DNA of 64,000 nucleotides. It comes from Nakaseomyces glabratus. Its lineage: Eukaryota; Ascomycota; Saccharomycetes; Saccharomycetales; Saccharomycetaceae. Where the stretch lies: NCBI RefSeq assembly GCF_010111755.1, contig NC_088963.1:310001-374000 (forward strand). Reading direction: 5' to 3'. Shown here piece by piece: positions 17,002 to 26,135 of the stretch. The translations under genes and the position numbers were made by a program. How positions within the stretch are numbered: position 1 is the stretch's first letter; each line of letters begins with the position of its first letter. Below the pieces are notes generated by a model. The model saw only the letters and a list, made by a program, of their open reading frames with translations. It was not told the DNA's origin and did not search any database.

Positions 17002-19620
17002 ATGGATATCGACAAGTTTCATTTGTCGTTAGTCTCAGGTGGTAAACCATCTCTGGCAAGGAACGTTGACACACCAGACTCCAAGAAGAATTCCACTCTC
17101 CTGTCTGATGACCTTACCCATTATGTGATCCCATTCAATAATCAGATTAAGATATACTCCACAGAAACTAAACATTGTGTGAAGACAATCAAGTTTCCTA
17201 ACCACGAAGTCTTGAACACTGTCTTCATGAATGATGATGTCAAAATTGTGCACTTTGCCTTCGGAGACATGACAAAGACTAATGATACTATCGATAACGA
17301 ATTACTCTCTATTGTTACGAACACTGGCTCTCTATTAGTTCTCAACTTGAAAGGTAAACTAGTGGAAGACCCAAAGCATCTTAACATAAGTGCAAAGTTA
17401 AACGATCCGAAGGAAAGTATTTCAAAGATACTATTTGGTGAAGCAACACAACAGATAAAATTGATCACATCTAAGGTTAACAGCGACAACACACTTGCTT
17501 ATTACTTATACGATTGTTCGTTTGAGGACAATATATCATTGACATGCACACATGAGTTACAAAATGTGCAAAATATATCTTGGTCCAACAACAATCTGTA
17601 TTTATCCTATTTGGTCGAACAACCAAAGTCAGAAGGATCTAGCAAAACTGAGAAGATATTCAAGTGTATTTCTATTTTCGATGATAGTTTAAACCAAGAG
17701 TTTGATCTTTCAATTATTTTACCATCAACTACTGTATCGCAGTCCAGTAACTCTAAAACTGTATCGACCATTGCTATTGATAACAATGGTATACAGTTAG
17801 CTGTGGGTTTCTTTTCTGGTGTCATTACTATAGTCGATTTAGCAGATCTACAAACCAGACTACTCAAATGGCACATAGATTCTGTCTTGTCCCTAACGTT
17901 TACTGATGATGGATCTTACTTACTTTCAGGTGGTTGGGAAAAAGTGCTCAGCTTTTGGCAGTTAGCCACCAATATGCAACAGTTCTTGCCCAGATTGAAC
18001 GGTGTTATTGTTGATATTGATACCATCGGAAATGGTAAGTTCTACTCCTTGACTCTACAATTGACGGAAAATGTTACATCTGCAGACTATCAAATACTGC
18101 TACTAAATGCTGCAGACCTGACCTCTGTCCTTTCAATAACAGGCCCTTTGGCAGTTTTCTCAAGTGAAACCAAAAATAGTAAACAACCATTATCCTCGAT
18201 GAATACAAAAACATCAGAGTCTGTTTCATCATCAGTTGTGTCAAAGAAGAAACTAAAGAAGAAACTACTGAAAAACAAAAGGCAAGACTTCACTGTTCCT
18301 GCTTGTATCAATCCTGTATCTAAGCAAATCTATTTTCCACACATGTCAGCAATTCAGGTTTACGACTTTTATAAGAATGAACCTATTGCATATCAATACG
18401 TGACTTCAGCTGTTGCTGGTGCGATGGGTAAGGTTAGAACCGAACTAAACATCCAAGAGCCTCTTATCACTGAGGTCCAATTTACCAAAGATGGTAAATG
18501 GATGATCACACAAGAGACAGAATTTCCTCCTGAGGATCTTCCATCATCTAAAGATCTAAATTACATACTTAAATTTTGGAATAAAGAATCTGGTGAAGGA
18601 GACTGGCAACTGAAAACTAAGGTTTTAAATCCCCATGGTCTAGCTGTTCCTATTACCAAGATTTTGGTTGCGCCATCATGTATTAACAATTCCGAAGGTT
18701 GCTTGACTGCCGACAATAATGGCGGATTAAAGTACTGGTCATTTGAAAAGCATGAGAAAAACTGGTGTTTAACAAAAGTGTCCCTACCAAATTTCAATCA
18801 TTTTAGTAATTCTGTATCTTTGGCATGGTCCTCAGATGGTAGTTTAATATTCCATGGATTTGATGATAAGCTTCAAGTGATAGAATTTGATACATTAAGG
18901 AAATTCGAATCATCATTCAGCGAATTGACATTTGATTTTGAAATACAAGCTTTACTATTATCAAATGACAAGACTTTAGTTGTTGCTACCAAAACTACAT
19001 TATATGCATTTGATATTCTAGCAGGTGCTATAACTCACTCATACGATCTTTTCCCATACATCGATGGCGTGTACAAGAACACTAACATTTCAAGACTGCT
19101 TGCTTGTAATAGCAAGAGTGGTCAAATTGCTTTAGTTGTTAACCAACAAGTCGAAGATGAATCCAATAACAAAACACTTAACTATAAATCAAGTATAATA
19201 ATATTTTCCGCTGACCTTTCGGAAAGAGTCGGCTCCTATAGCCATGATGAGTACATTTCTTGTATTGAGTGGAATTATGAAAGTGATTTTATCTTCATGG
19301 ATATACAATCAAGATTAGGTGTTGTTGGTGCTACAGTTAGTACAGAAATGTCTGATGAGGTCAATAATGAAGGTGTCTTCGACGGCCTATATCACGAAAG
19401 TGGTAATAGTTTCCATGAAGAACTTAAAAAATTATCTTCTCAAAAAGTGGAAGCTGAAAATGTTGATACTGAAGATAAGAACGATGTAGACTTAGAATTC
19501 ATTAATGGTAATTTCGCTAACAAGGCTATCAATATGAACAGTTTCACAAGCATGATGGACAATATACAGAATATTCAAATGGAAAGTTTGTTTGATCGTG
19601 TCATGAAGGTCCTGAAATAA
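17002..19620 (+). CDS. NAN1: t-UTP/UtpA WD40 protein Nan1 (Utp17)
   Basis: Nan1/Utp17 is a subunit of the UtpA (t-UTP) complex, which binds the 5' external transcribed spacer and starts SSU processome assembly in the nucleolus. The 872-residue protein (896 in S. cerevisiae) shows degenerate WD40 repeats over most of its length. An example is VLSLTFTDDGSYLLSGGWEK, with later blades near residues 600-640. A lysine-rich patch (KKKLKKKLLKNKR) lies near 415. The C-terminal 120 residues are acidic and end in a short helical segment. Position after divergent HHO1 equals YPL126W. The ATG at 17002 is the first in frame, and a PAC site lies upstream. Confidence 0.93.
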   Translation: MDIDKFHLSLVSGGKPSLARNVDTPDSKKNSTLLSDDLTHYVIPFNNQIKIYSTETKHCVKTIKFPNHEVLNTVFMNDDVKIVHFAFGDMTKTNDTIDNELLSIVTNTGSLLVLNLKGKLVEDPKHLNISAKLNDPKESISKILFGEATQQIKLITSKVNSDNTLAYYLYDCSFEDNISLTCTHELQNVQNISWSNNNLYLSYLVEQPKSEGSSKTEKIFKCISIFDDSLNQEFDLSIILPSTTVSQSSNSKTVSTIAIDNNGIQLAVGFFSGVITIVDLADLQTRLLKWHIDSVLSLTFTDDGSYLLSGGWEKVLSFWQLATNMQQFLPRLNGVIVDIDTIGNGKFYSLTLQLTENVTSADYQILLLNAADLTSVLSITGPLAVFSSETKNSKQPLSSMNTKTSESVSSSVVSKKKLKKKLLKNKRQDFTVPACINPVSKQIYFPHMSAIQVYDFYKNEPIAYQYVTSAVAGAMGKVRTELNIQEPLITEVQFTKDGKWMITQETEFPPEDLPSSKDLNYILKFWNKESGEGDWQLKTKVLNPHGLAVPITKILVAPSCINNSEGCLTADNNGGLKYWSFEKHEKNWCLTKVSLPNFNHFSNSVSLAWSSDGSLIFHGFDDKLQVIEFDTLRKFESSFSELTFDFEIQALLLSNDKTLVVATKTTLYAFDILAGAITHSYDLFPYIDGVYKNTNISRLLACNSKSGQIALVVNQQVEDESNNKTLNYKSSIIIFSADLSERVGSYSHDEYISCIEWNYESDFIFMDIQSRLGVVGATVSTEMSDEVNNEGVFDGLYHESGNSFHEELKKLSSQKVEAENVDTEDKNDVDLEFINGNFANKAINMNSFTSMMDNIQNIQMESLFDRVMKVLK

Positions 19621-20080
19621 AATCGCATTATTTTTAAATAGTAGGTAAAATTTGCATTTTAATAGATATGAAAACATTTCTAAATTATATTTCATTCTTT
19701 ATGATTATTCCTTAAATGAATCTTCACATTTAACCAGCTACTTTGCAAGTTGTATTTTACAAATGAATAGAAATCACTAATGATCATCACATTTTATCAT
19801 TGTTAACGATATATCAGAATCCGATATAGTGGTATCGTAATGTTTTCACCATAATATAACTTAGTTTATGTTGAATTCGTGAGGTTCTTCCTTTAAGATA
19901 AAGCTATGAAGACCTATCATATAATAAATAACTTAAAACATTTTTTTAAATGATTATTCTTAATTTTTCTTTACAAAAGGTGTGGGTTGACTATGTTAAA
20001 ATTTATAAAAAAGAAAGAAATAATGTAGAAGATGATTAAATGAAATTATGAGATATCCCTGCATATTAGTTACGATTGAA
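19621..20080. other. Convergent NAN1-RPS0 spacer, synteny breakpoint
   Basis: This AT-rich region of 460 bp separates the converging 3' ends of NAN1 and RPS0. In S. cerevisiae NAN1 is followed by KAP120, so colinearity with the YPL block ends here. No gene or repeat marks the break. Confidence 0.6.
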
Positions 20081-21537
20081 TTACCATTCAACGTTGTCAG
20101 CGTTTTCTTGAGCCCATTCAGCAGCTTCGGTTTGTTCTTCAGTAACTTCTTCCTTAGCTTCTTCTTCACCAGCTTCTTGAGCAGCTTCTTCAGCAGTTTG
20201 TTGCTCAATTTCTTCTGGGTTTCTGTAGAAGTACAAATCTGGCATGATAGACCATGGTTGGGTTCTGTCAGTCAAAGCACCTCTTAGTCTCAAGACTTCT
20301 CTGGCCAACAAGTACCAGATCAAACCGATAGAGTGCTTACCTCTGTTGTTACATGGGATAGCGACATCGACGTATTCAGATGGGGAGTCCAAGTCAGTCA
20401 AAGCGATGACTGGGATGTTAACGTAAGAAGCTTCCTTGATGGCTTGAGCATCGGATCTTGGGTCGGTAACAATGACCAATCTTGGTTCCTTGAAAGAACG
20501 GGTGATGTAGTTGGTGAAAGAACCTGGAGTGAATCTACCAGCAATTGGAGTAGCACCAGTGTGAGCGGCGAACTTCAAAACGGCTCTTTGACCGTAGGTT
20601 CTAGAGGAGATGGCGACAACATCTTCTGGGTTTGGAATGGCAGCAATGATTCTAGCAGCCAAAACCAACTTTTCCCAGGTCTTACCGACGTTAATGACGT
20701 GGACACCGTCTGGTCTAGCGTTGAAGACGTATGGTTCTTGGTGGACCTATTTTAAATAAGATTTCAATCTCTGAAAGATTATCTTCAATAATTGAAAATA
20801 GCTTTAGTCGAGAAAATGAAACAATGATGTTAGTAACTTTTTCTTAGTGTTCAGGACTTCTATAAACCGCAATATGAAAAGAGGCCACATAAAAGGTGAT
20901 AAAAAACATTCCTAAAAATGGATGCCAAACGTTTCGATCAATGCATTTCATGTCTGCAAAAAGATTATAATATCCCACAGTATATCAAATTTCGCAGGAT
21001 GGTTTATGAGATCTTTTTGGCCACAATAAAATTTTTCAATCTCCACATTCATTCGATCTTAGGGAAATGTTTCATTAAATTTGAGCATTACTGTCCATAT
21101 AAAATATCCATTCCTGATAGGCTTCAAGTAAAACTCCAACAATGACTTTACAATTTATTCAGTAAGAAGCCAACTGATTCATGTTTTTATCCGATATTAT
21201 CTCATTCGTGGTATTTCATAGCCTTTTCAGCAAACATATGTAATTTCTCATTCATAGAACTCTTAGAAGTTCGTTCATCTTAAGCATTATATCCACTACT
21301 TGTATTATAGGTTTCTCTCTCAGTACTTGCTCATCTCTATGGAATTGGAATTTATTATCACCATGAACACACCCATCATGTATTCGAACCGATTGTCTCT
21401 CATATTGTGCAGTTTTGGTAATTGGAAAAATGGTATTATTAACATACTTGAACGTTTCTAGCACCTAGGTGGGTGTTAGCAGCCAACAAAAGTTGGGCGT
21501 CCTCTGGGGTAAGATCAAAAGTAGCTGGCAAAGACAT
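20081..21537 (-). CDS. RPS0: 40S ribosomal protein S0 (uS2), spliced
   Basis: Rps0 is needed for late 20S pre-rRNA processing and for 40S stability, with Rps21 as partner. Exon 1 is 21448-21537 (30 codons, [10 protein letters not shown] through LGARNVQ). Exon 2 is 20081-20746 and begins [15 protein letters not shown]. The 251-residue product matches yeast Rps0A/B almost throughout, including [12 protein letters not shown] and an acidic, Glu/Ala-rich tail ending ADNVEW. Codon use is strongly biased for high expression. S. cerevisiae has two copies (YGR214W and YLR048W); which one this corresponds to is not decided here. The exon 2 frame alone lacks the conserved N-terminus. Confidence 0.97.
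20747..21447 (-). other. RPS0: RPS0 intron (701 nt)
   Basis: On the minus strand the donor is GTATGT (21447-21442), the branch site is TACTAAC (20835-20829) and the acceptor is AATAG ending at 20747. At 701 nt it is clearly longer than the introns of about 360-460 nt that I recall for the S. cerevisiae RPS0 genes. A GGTTCGAATAC (B-box-like, minus strand, near 21,372-21,382) lies inside but has no matching A box or tRNA fold. I see no box C/D snoRNA. Confidence 0.93.
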
Positions 21538-21818
21538 CTTATACACAGATAGATTTGGTTTATTGTAATAGTTGTGCTATCCCTTCTTGAATCGGTTTCT
21601 CAAAACCTGAAATAAAAAAGCCAAATTTTAAATGATAGTACTATGTAAAGAATTATGAATTTTCTAATAGATAGTACTTAACAAATTGCAAAAAAGACGC
21701 TAACGAATAGTAACCAATACACGTATAAGCTACAACCTCTAGGTTGGAACCACAGAGGCACTAACCTATTGTGTGATGAGCTCAGTACGCAGCTTCAGAG
21801 AGTCGCTGGAAATTTTGC
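21538..21818 (-). promoter_or_regulatory. RPS0 promoter region
   Basis: About 280 bp lies between the RPS0 start codon and the terminator of the candidate polymerase III gene. It has A/T tracts close to the ATG and a more GC-rich distal part. No perfect Rap1 or Tbf1 motif is present. ACACGTATAAG near 21,720 is only loosely Rap1-like. Confidence 0.5.
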
Positions 21819-22405
21819 AAAAAAAACGCAGACATCAGACAGCGTTGGCCATCGTTAGGTGAGAGTCCTACTAGACACCCGGTGCAGCAAAGGGCTGGGG
21901 CGGAGAAGGACTCAGCCTAGACTTGAATTTCGGCTTACTTGCTAGGCAGAAGGTGGGCACTAGCTAGACAGAAACCCAACTTGCTAGCCTGCTGGAACGT
22001 AACGTTAGTGAGGCACTGGCGGAGCTCTTTCGTTCTCAATTGTGCAATCTACTGGGAAAACTTGGGGTCTTCCTCAGGCTGGTCCAACACTAGCCCAGGC
22101 CAGGTGGGTGCTAGTAGGGGGCCCAGAGTATGGTATTGGAGAGGTTCCCCTCTCTAAGGTCTAGAAGACGCAGACAGAGAGAATCGATTCTCCATACTCG
22201 TAATGGCAATTGTGAAGCCGGGCCGGTGGATTAGAAGGGGGCCACTGTGATTGAATCAAACTTCCCCAGCCTAGAGACCGATACGAATCTGTGGCAAGCC
22301 CAGACTGTTTCCACTAAGGACCCCAGTAATTGAACCACGGTGTGGCCCCCCTGCACGGACTGTAGTTTGTCAAACAGAACCTGGGGCCGACTACACCATT
22401 CGAAA
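21819..22405 (-). ncRNA. Probable RNA polymerase III transcript (~585 nt), class uncertain
   Basis: On the minus strand, TGGTGTAGTCGG at 22398-22387 matches the A box (TGGYNNAGTNGG). GGTTCAATTAC at 22336-22326 matches the B box at ten of eleven positions if the common GA-to-AA variant is allowed. Their starts are 62 bp apart, within the normal range. A T8 terminator lies at 21826-21819. The enclosed DNA is roughly half G+C, against a little over one third around it, has no long reading frame and can form many stems. Known yeast polymerase III RNAs of this size are SCR1 (SRP RNA, 522 nt in S. cerevisiae) and RPR1. TGTAG close to the predicted 5' end resembles the SRP Alu-domain turn, and a stem-loop at 22014-21986 carries AGCAGG in its 3' arm, as in SRP helix 8. 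An RPR1-type leader is the alternative. Neither assignment is proved. Confidence 0.5.
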
Positions 22406-22410
22406 AAAAA

Positions 22411-23806
22411 AAACACTTCAATTGTGGTAGCTCCTCTAATCAGTATCTGAGATGTATGGGTGCAGACAGTCACAAAACTCTTACCAAAATATCGGCAAAG
22501 GGAAAGTATCTAATAACTATTAACGAAACACTATTGCGGCATCAGTCTCCCCACCTGCTGCTGACCGTACAGCTGTATGTTGCACTGAGCAACTACTCCC
22601 TCCACTCTTGCGGGTCGCGCTCCATCTTAGAGGCTGGGAGGGGGTCCTGCACACAATGCACTGCTGTAACAGTGAGAGAGCCACAAGAGGTGAAGCAAGA
22701 CGCGAAAAGATGGAGCTACCTGCGTGAAAGGCAGGAACCGGGATATAGCTTGCACTACCCCCGATTCCATAATGTGATAGGAGTTAGAGTTTGACAATAC
22801 GTATTATAATTGTTGATATACGAACGTCGTCACATATCTATTCGACTAAAAGCTACCCTCAAAAAGAGGTAAAATTTGGGCTACATCAGGTCCCAGTCGC
22901 GTATAAATTCTTATATAGTGTAGCTGCAAGCGTCCTCAAAGGTGTCAAAAGAAGGACCATAGATTTTCGTAAATCTGAACGACCCTATGTTCAATCCTAT
23001 GGGAACAATCGCAGCACCATATTTCGCTTTTTGTTAATAGGAGACGGCAGGGACAATAAACAGAGTGTACAAGAGATGGAAATAATACATTGAAGAAAAA
23101 TCGTACATCGCACATAATACCAGCACTGGGGGCAACTATAGGGCAAAAAAAAATGGAAAAGATTCTCTAGCTGCCGGGTGTAGACTTTTTACTGTACATT
23201 AATTCATATTCCTATGTAGACTACATTGCTGCGACCATTTCTGCTTTTAAAGACAATTCATAAACCTCCCGAGCTTAAATGGGAGAAGAGCGAACGGATT
23301 TAATACCTGTGCCTATCCCGTAGGGAATACTCACACCCACAGTAGCATCTAGGCTATATTCCTCCATGTAATGTCCTCTACAAATACAGACTGCAGTAAC
23401 GCAAAGTCATCCTCCGGACAAGGCTATCAGCTATGCTATTCTCTGTCTTTACTGCCTTATCATCAAAACAACTGGTACTGGAAGAGTGAAAAAAAAAAAA
23501 ATGCTGCAAATTGTAAGTGAAAAAAGTTGGTGAACTGCTGGAAAGACAAAGCTTGAACTCTAATTCATGAGGTAGAAGTTATATTGAAATTTCTTTTTCA
23601 TTACCCTTTGCTGCATGTATACAAGGTCTGTACCGTCACGATAATTAATCACTTACGTGGGTCAATTCAAGAATCACTTAAGTATGTAAATTATATATAA
23701 ACAAAGTACAGAAAAATTGTATAGCAACAGCATTGGCACAACACAAGCACAACTACTCACAAACCGTTTTACGTAGGGTCTTAAACATAAAAGAGACAGC
23801 TTAAAG
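22411..23806. other. Intergenic region upstream of MNN5
   Basis: This is 1.4 kb without a recognised gene. The first 380 bp remain GC-rich, with several GC stems (22,540-22,760). A Rap1-like GCACCCATACATC lies on the minus strand at 22463-22451, beside the polymerase III promoter. From about 22,800 the composition returns to normal; A-tracts lie near 23,145 and 23,490, and TATATAA-type sequence near 23,693 may serve MNN5. Short open frames at 22,456-23,093 show no conserved feature. Confidence 0.5.
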
Positions 23807-25609
23807 ATGGTATCAATGCGACTATTGATGAATAGTCTACGAAAGAGGAAGCTACTCGTGGCTATCCAAGTGGTAGTGTTGTTTCTTATTTTCAGCCACT
23901 CTTTTGGTACTGATTATTTGATACCATACAACAGCAACACAGAATATGCATCTTCTGCCGCGCGTGTCCAGCCGATGCAGCTGCCTGATCCAGTTGCTAA
24001 AAAGACTCTTATCGGAAACGTGTTGAGGGCTGCCCTAGACGCTAAGCCATCGCCATTTAAGCTAGATAGAGATGCTTTGAAGACCAGCAGTTGCCCAAAG
24101 AAAGGTGATGTCTCATCGGGAGGTATTGACCAATTCCACTGGACGTCCGCAAAGAACCTGAAGGCGTGCTTGAACCTGGATGATTACGCCATCAAAACAT
24201 TGTCTGAAGCCCACTCAAGGTACATGAAGACTCTCTTTAACGATAAAGGTGAGTTTGCCATCTCAAAATCCGACTTTAAGAAGCTGTATCCTAATGAGAA
24301 AGGTATAGTCACGCTTGGTGGAGGTAGATATACTATCCTGGCCATGCTAATGATCGAAACTGTGAGACGCCATGGATCTACACTACCAGTTGAAGTGATG
24401 TTCCCGCCTGAAGACGAAGGTGAATTTGATTTCTGTAACAATTGGCTACCAAAACACAACGGTAGGTGTGTTATGATGAGTCAAGAAGTCCCATTTGAAA
24501 TTCTCCAAAAGGACAAAGAGGTTAGATTCAAGAGTTACCAGATTAAGTCATTGGCCCTGCTCTTAACATCTTTTAAGCAGTTTGTGTTCATCGATGCCGA
24601 CAACAACGCCATGAAGAACATAGATCACATCTTCGATACCGAGGCATTCAAGACCCACGGTTTGATTTTATGGCCTGATTTGTGGAAGAGGTTCACCAAT
24701 CCAGGCTTCTACGATATTGCCGGTGTAAAGTATGACTTGGGTAAGAGAGTAAGAAACGTTAACGACGATGCATCCCCTCCAGAAACCTATGATCCTAACC
24801 ATTCCATCTATACTACACACGACCTAAAGCAAAGAGAAGAAATCGCAAAACACTTATATGAGGATGTATCCCTTGCCGACCTGGATGGTACAATAGCTGA
24901 TACCACCACAGAGTCTGGACAGATGATGGTTGACAACAAGAAGCATTTGTCAACTCTATTGTTGGCCCTTTATTATAACATTTATGGCCCTGATCTTTAC
25001 TATTACATGATGTCAATGGGGACTGCTGGTGAGGGTGACAAAGAGACATTTATTTCTGCTGCTCATGTACTACATCTTCCATATTACCAAGTCAAAACTA
25101 ACATAGGCTTCGATGGATATGTTAACGATGTTGATAATCAATTCAAAGGTGTTGGCTTGATGCAAACAGATTTTGAACAAGATTACCAAAGACACAAGCA
25201 AGTATTAAAGGAGTTGGCCACTGAAAAACCATTAGAACCTGTGAAGTACCAACTTCCAAATCATTTCCAAGATAAAATGAAGAATCCAGATGGAACTTCC
25301 TTGGATATAATGTTTTTGCATGCCAGTTTCCACAAGTTCGATCCTGCTGACCTGGCAAAATCGAAGCAATACTTCAAGCAAAACGGGGAGCAAGTCCGTG
25401 GTTATAATAGAATCGATGCGTACAAAAACTTCGATTTTGAGTTATTTAGCTTCAAGAAATTGTACGATAACCTTTGTACCTCTGATCACATATCTTTTAA
25501 ATCATTGAAGAAACATGAGGGCACGGAATTCTGGACTTCTATGTGCAGTTACTTCAAACAAAGGGTTGACTTTTTAACTAAAACTAAGCCTGCCAATGCA
25601 TTCATATGA
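23807..25609 (+). CDS. MNN5: Golgi alpha-1,2-mannosyltransferase of the Mnn2/Mnn5 family
   Basis: Mnn2 and Mnn5 add the first and second alpha-1,2-mannose branches to the outer-chain backbone of N-glycans in the Golgi. The 600-residue type II protein has a short basic tail, one membrane anchor at about residues 15-33 and a lumenal GT71 catalytic domain. The domain shows LPVEVMFPPEDEGEFDFC, the metal-binding DAD at 263-265 and AGEGDKETF. Segments such as NWLPKHNGRC and NGEQVRGY resemble Mnn5 more than Mnn2. Yeasts of this group may hold several paralogues, so one-to-one orthology with YJL186W is likely but not certain. Neighbours here do not match the S. cerevisiae locus. Confidence 0.88.
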   Translation: MVSMRLLMNSLRKRKLLVAIQVVVLFLIFSHSFGTDYLIPYNSNTEYASSAARVQPMQLPDPVAKKTLIGNVLRAALDAKPSPFKLDRDALKTSSCPKKGDVSSGGIDQFHWTSAKNLKACLNLDDYAIKTLSEAHSRYMKTLFNDKGEFAISKSDFKKLYPNEKGIVTLGGGRYTILAMLMIETVRRHGSTLPVEVMFPPEDEGEFDFCNNWLPKHNGRCVMMSQEVPFEILQKDKEVRFKSYQIKSLALLLTSFKQFVFIDADNNAMKNIDHIFDTEAFKTHGLILWPDLWKRFTNPGFYDIAGVKYDLGKRVRNVNDDASPPETYDPNHSIYTTHDLKQREEIAKHLYEDVSLADLDGTIADTTTESGQMMVDNKKHLSTLLLALYYNIYGPDLYYYMMSMGTAGEGDKETFISAAHVLHLPYYQVKTNIGFDGYVNDVDNQFKGVGLMQTDFEQDYQRHKQVLKELATEKPLEPVKYQLPNHFQDKMKNPDGTSLDIMFLHASFHKFDPADLAKSKQYFKQNGEQVRGYNRIDAYKNFDFELFSFKKLYDNLCTSDHISFKSLKKHEGTEFWTSMCSYFKQRVDFLTKTKPANAFI

Positions 25610-26135
25610 TACTTCTTTCAGGATTTACATTTCGTGAAGTATCTGATTGACCATATTTTACCCCGTTAGTGATACCTTTACCTTCACATAATATAATAGA
25701 TGGACCTATTCATTCTATTGTCAAGACAGAACCTATACTTTACAGCATTTTTATAGCTCTTAATTTAAAACATTAGTAGTACATATAAATATCCCCACTC
25801 ATATTTATGGCTAGCCAACGAAATAAAACAAGATAAATATGCGTTAAGCCTCCCAGTCATTGCTACTTGGTACACTTAAATGACTAACACTTCAACAAAA
25901 AATTTGTCCCAATATATATGTTTTGGTATGAAATGCAACCTTGACACATTCTTTCTTCACAAAGAAAAATAGCCTGAAAAAATAACAACAAACAGGATAA
26001 TTGGAAACAAATGAATACATATATATCATTTAAAAGTCCACACTCGTTCAATTTAGTTTTCCTTTGACCATTTTTATCTGTAAAGGTTATAACATCATAT
26101 ATCAAACCATACACACGAAATAATATCCATTGATT
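25610..26135. other. MNN5-SYP1 intergenic region
   Basis: This 526-bp AT-rich spacer between same-strand genes contains A/T-rich terminator-like stretches near 25,770-25,830 and TATATATG near 25,913. No gene or specific site is recognised. Confidence 0.55.

Noticed and set aside
20918..21145. Open frame of 75 codons inside the RPS0 intron on the opposite strand
   Set aside because: No conserved feature, and it lies wholly in an intron of a highly expressed gene.
21370..21384. GGTTCGAATAC as evidence for a tRNA in the RPS0 intron
   Set aside because: No A box, acceptor stem or T-stem pairing can be built around it.
23207..23260. ATATTCCTA near 23,207 resembles the m1 element of snR30/U17 snoRNA, with ACCAT and an ACA further on
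   Set aside because: The partner m2 element AAACCAT is absent and the spacing to a box ACA is wrong; one 9-mer in 64 kb is expected by chance.
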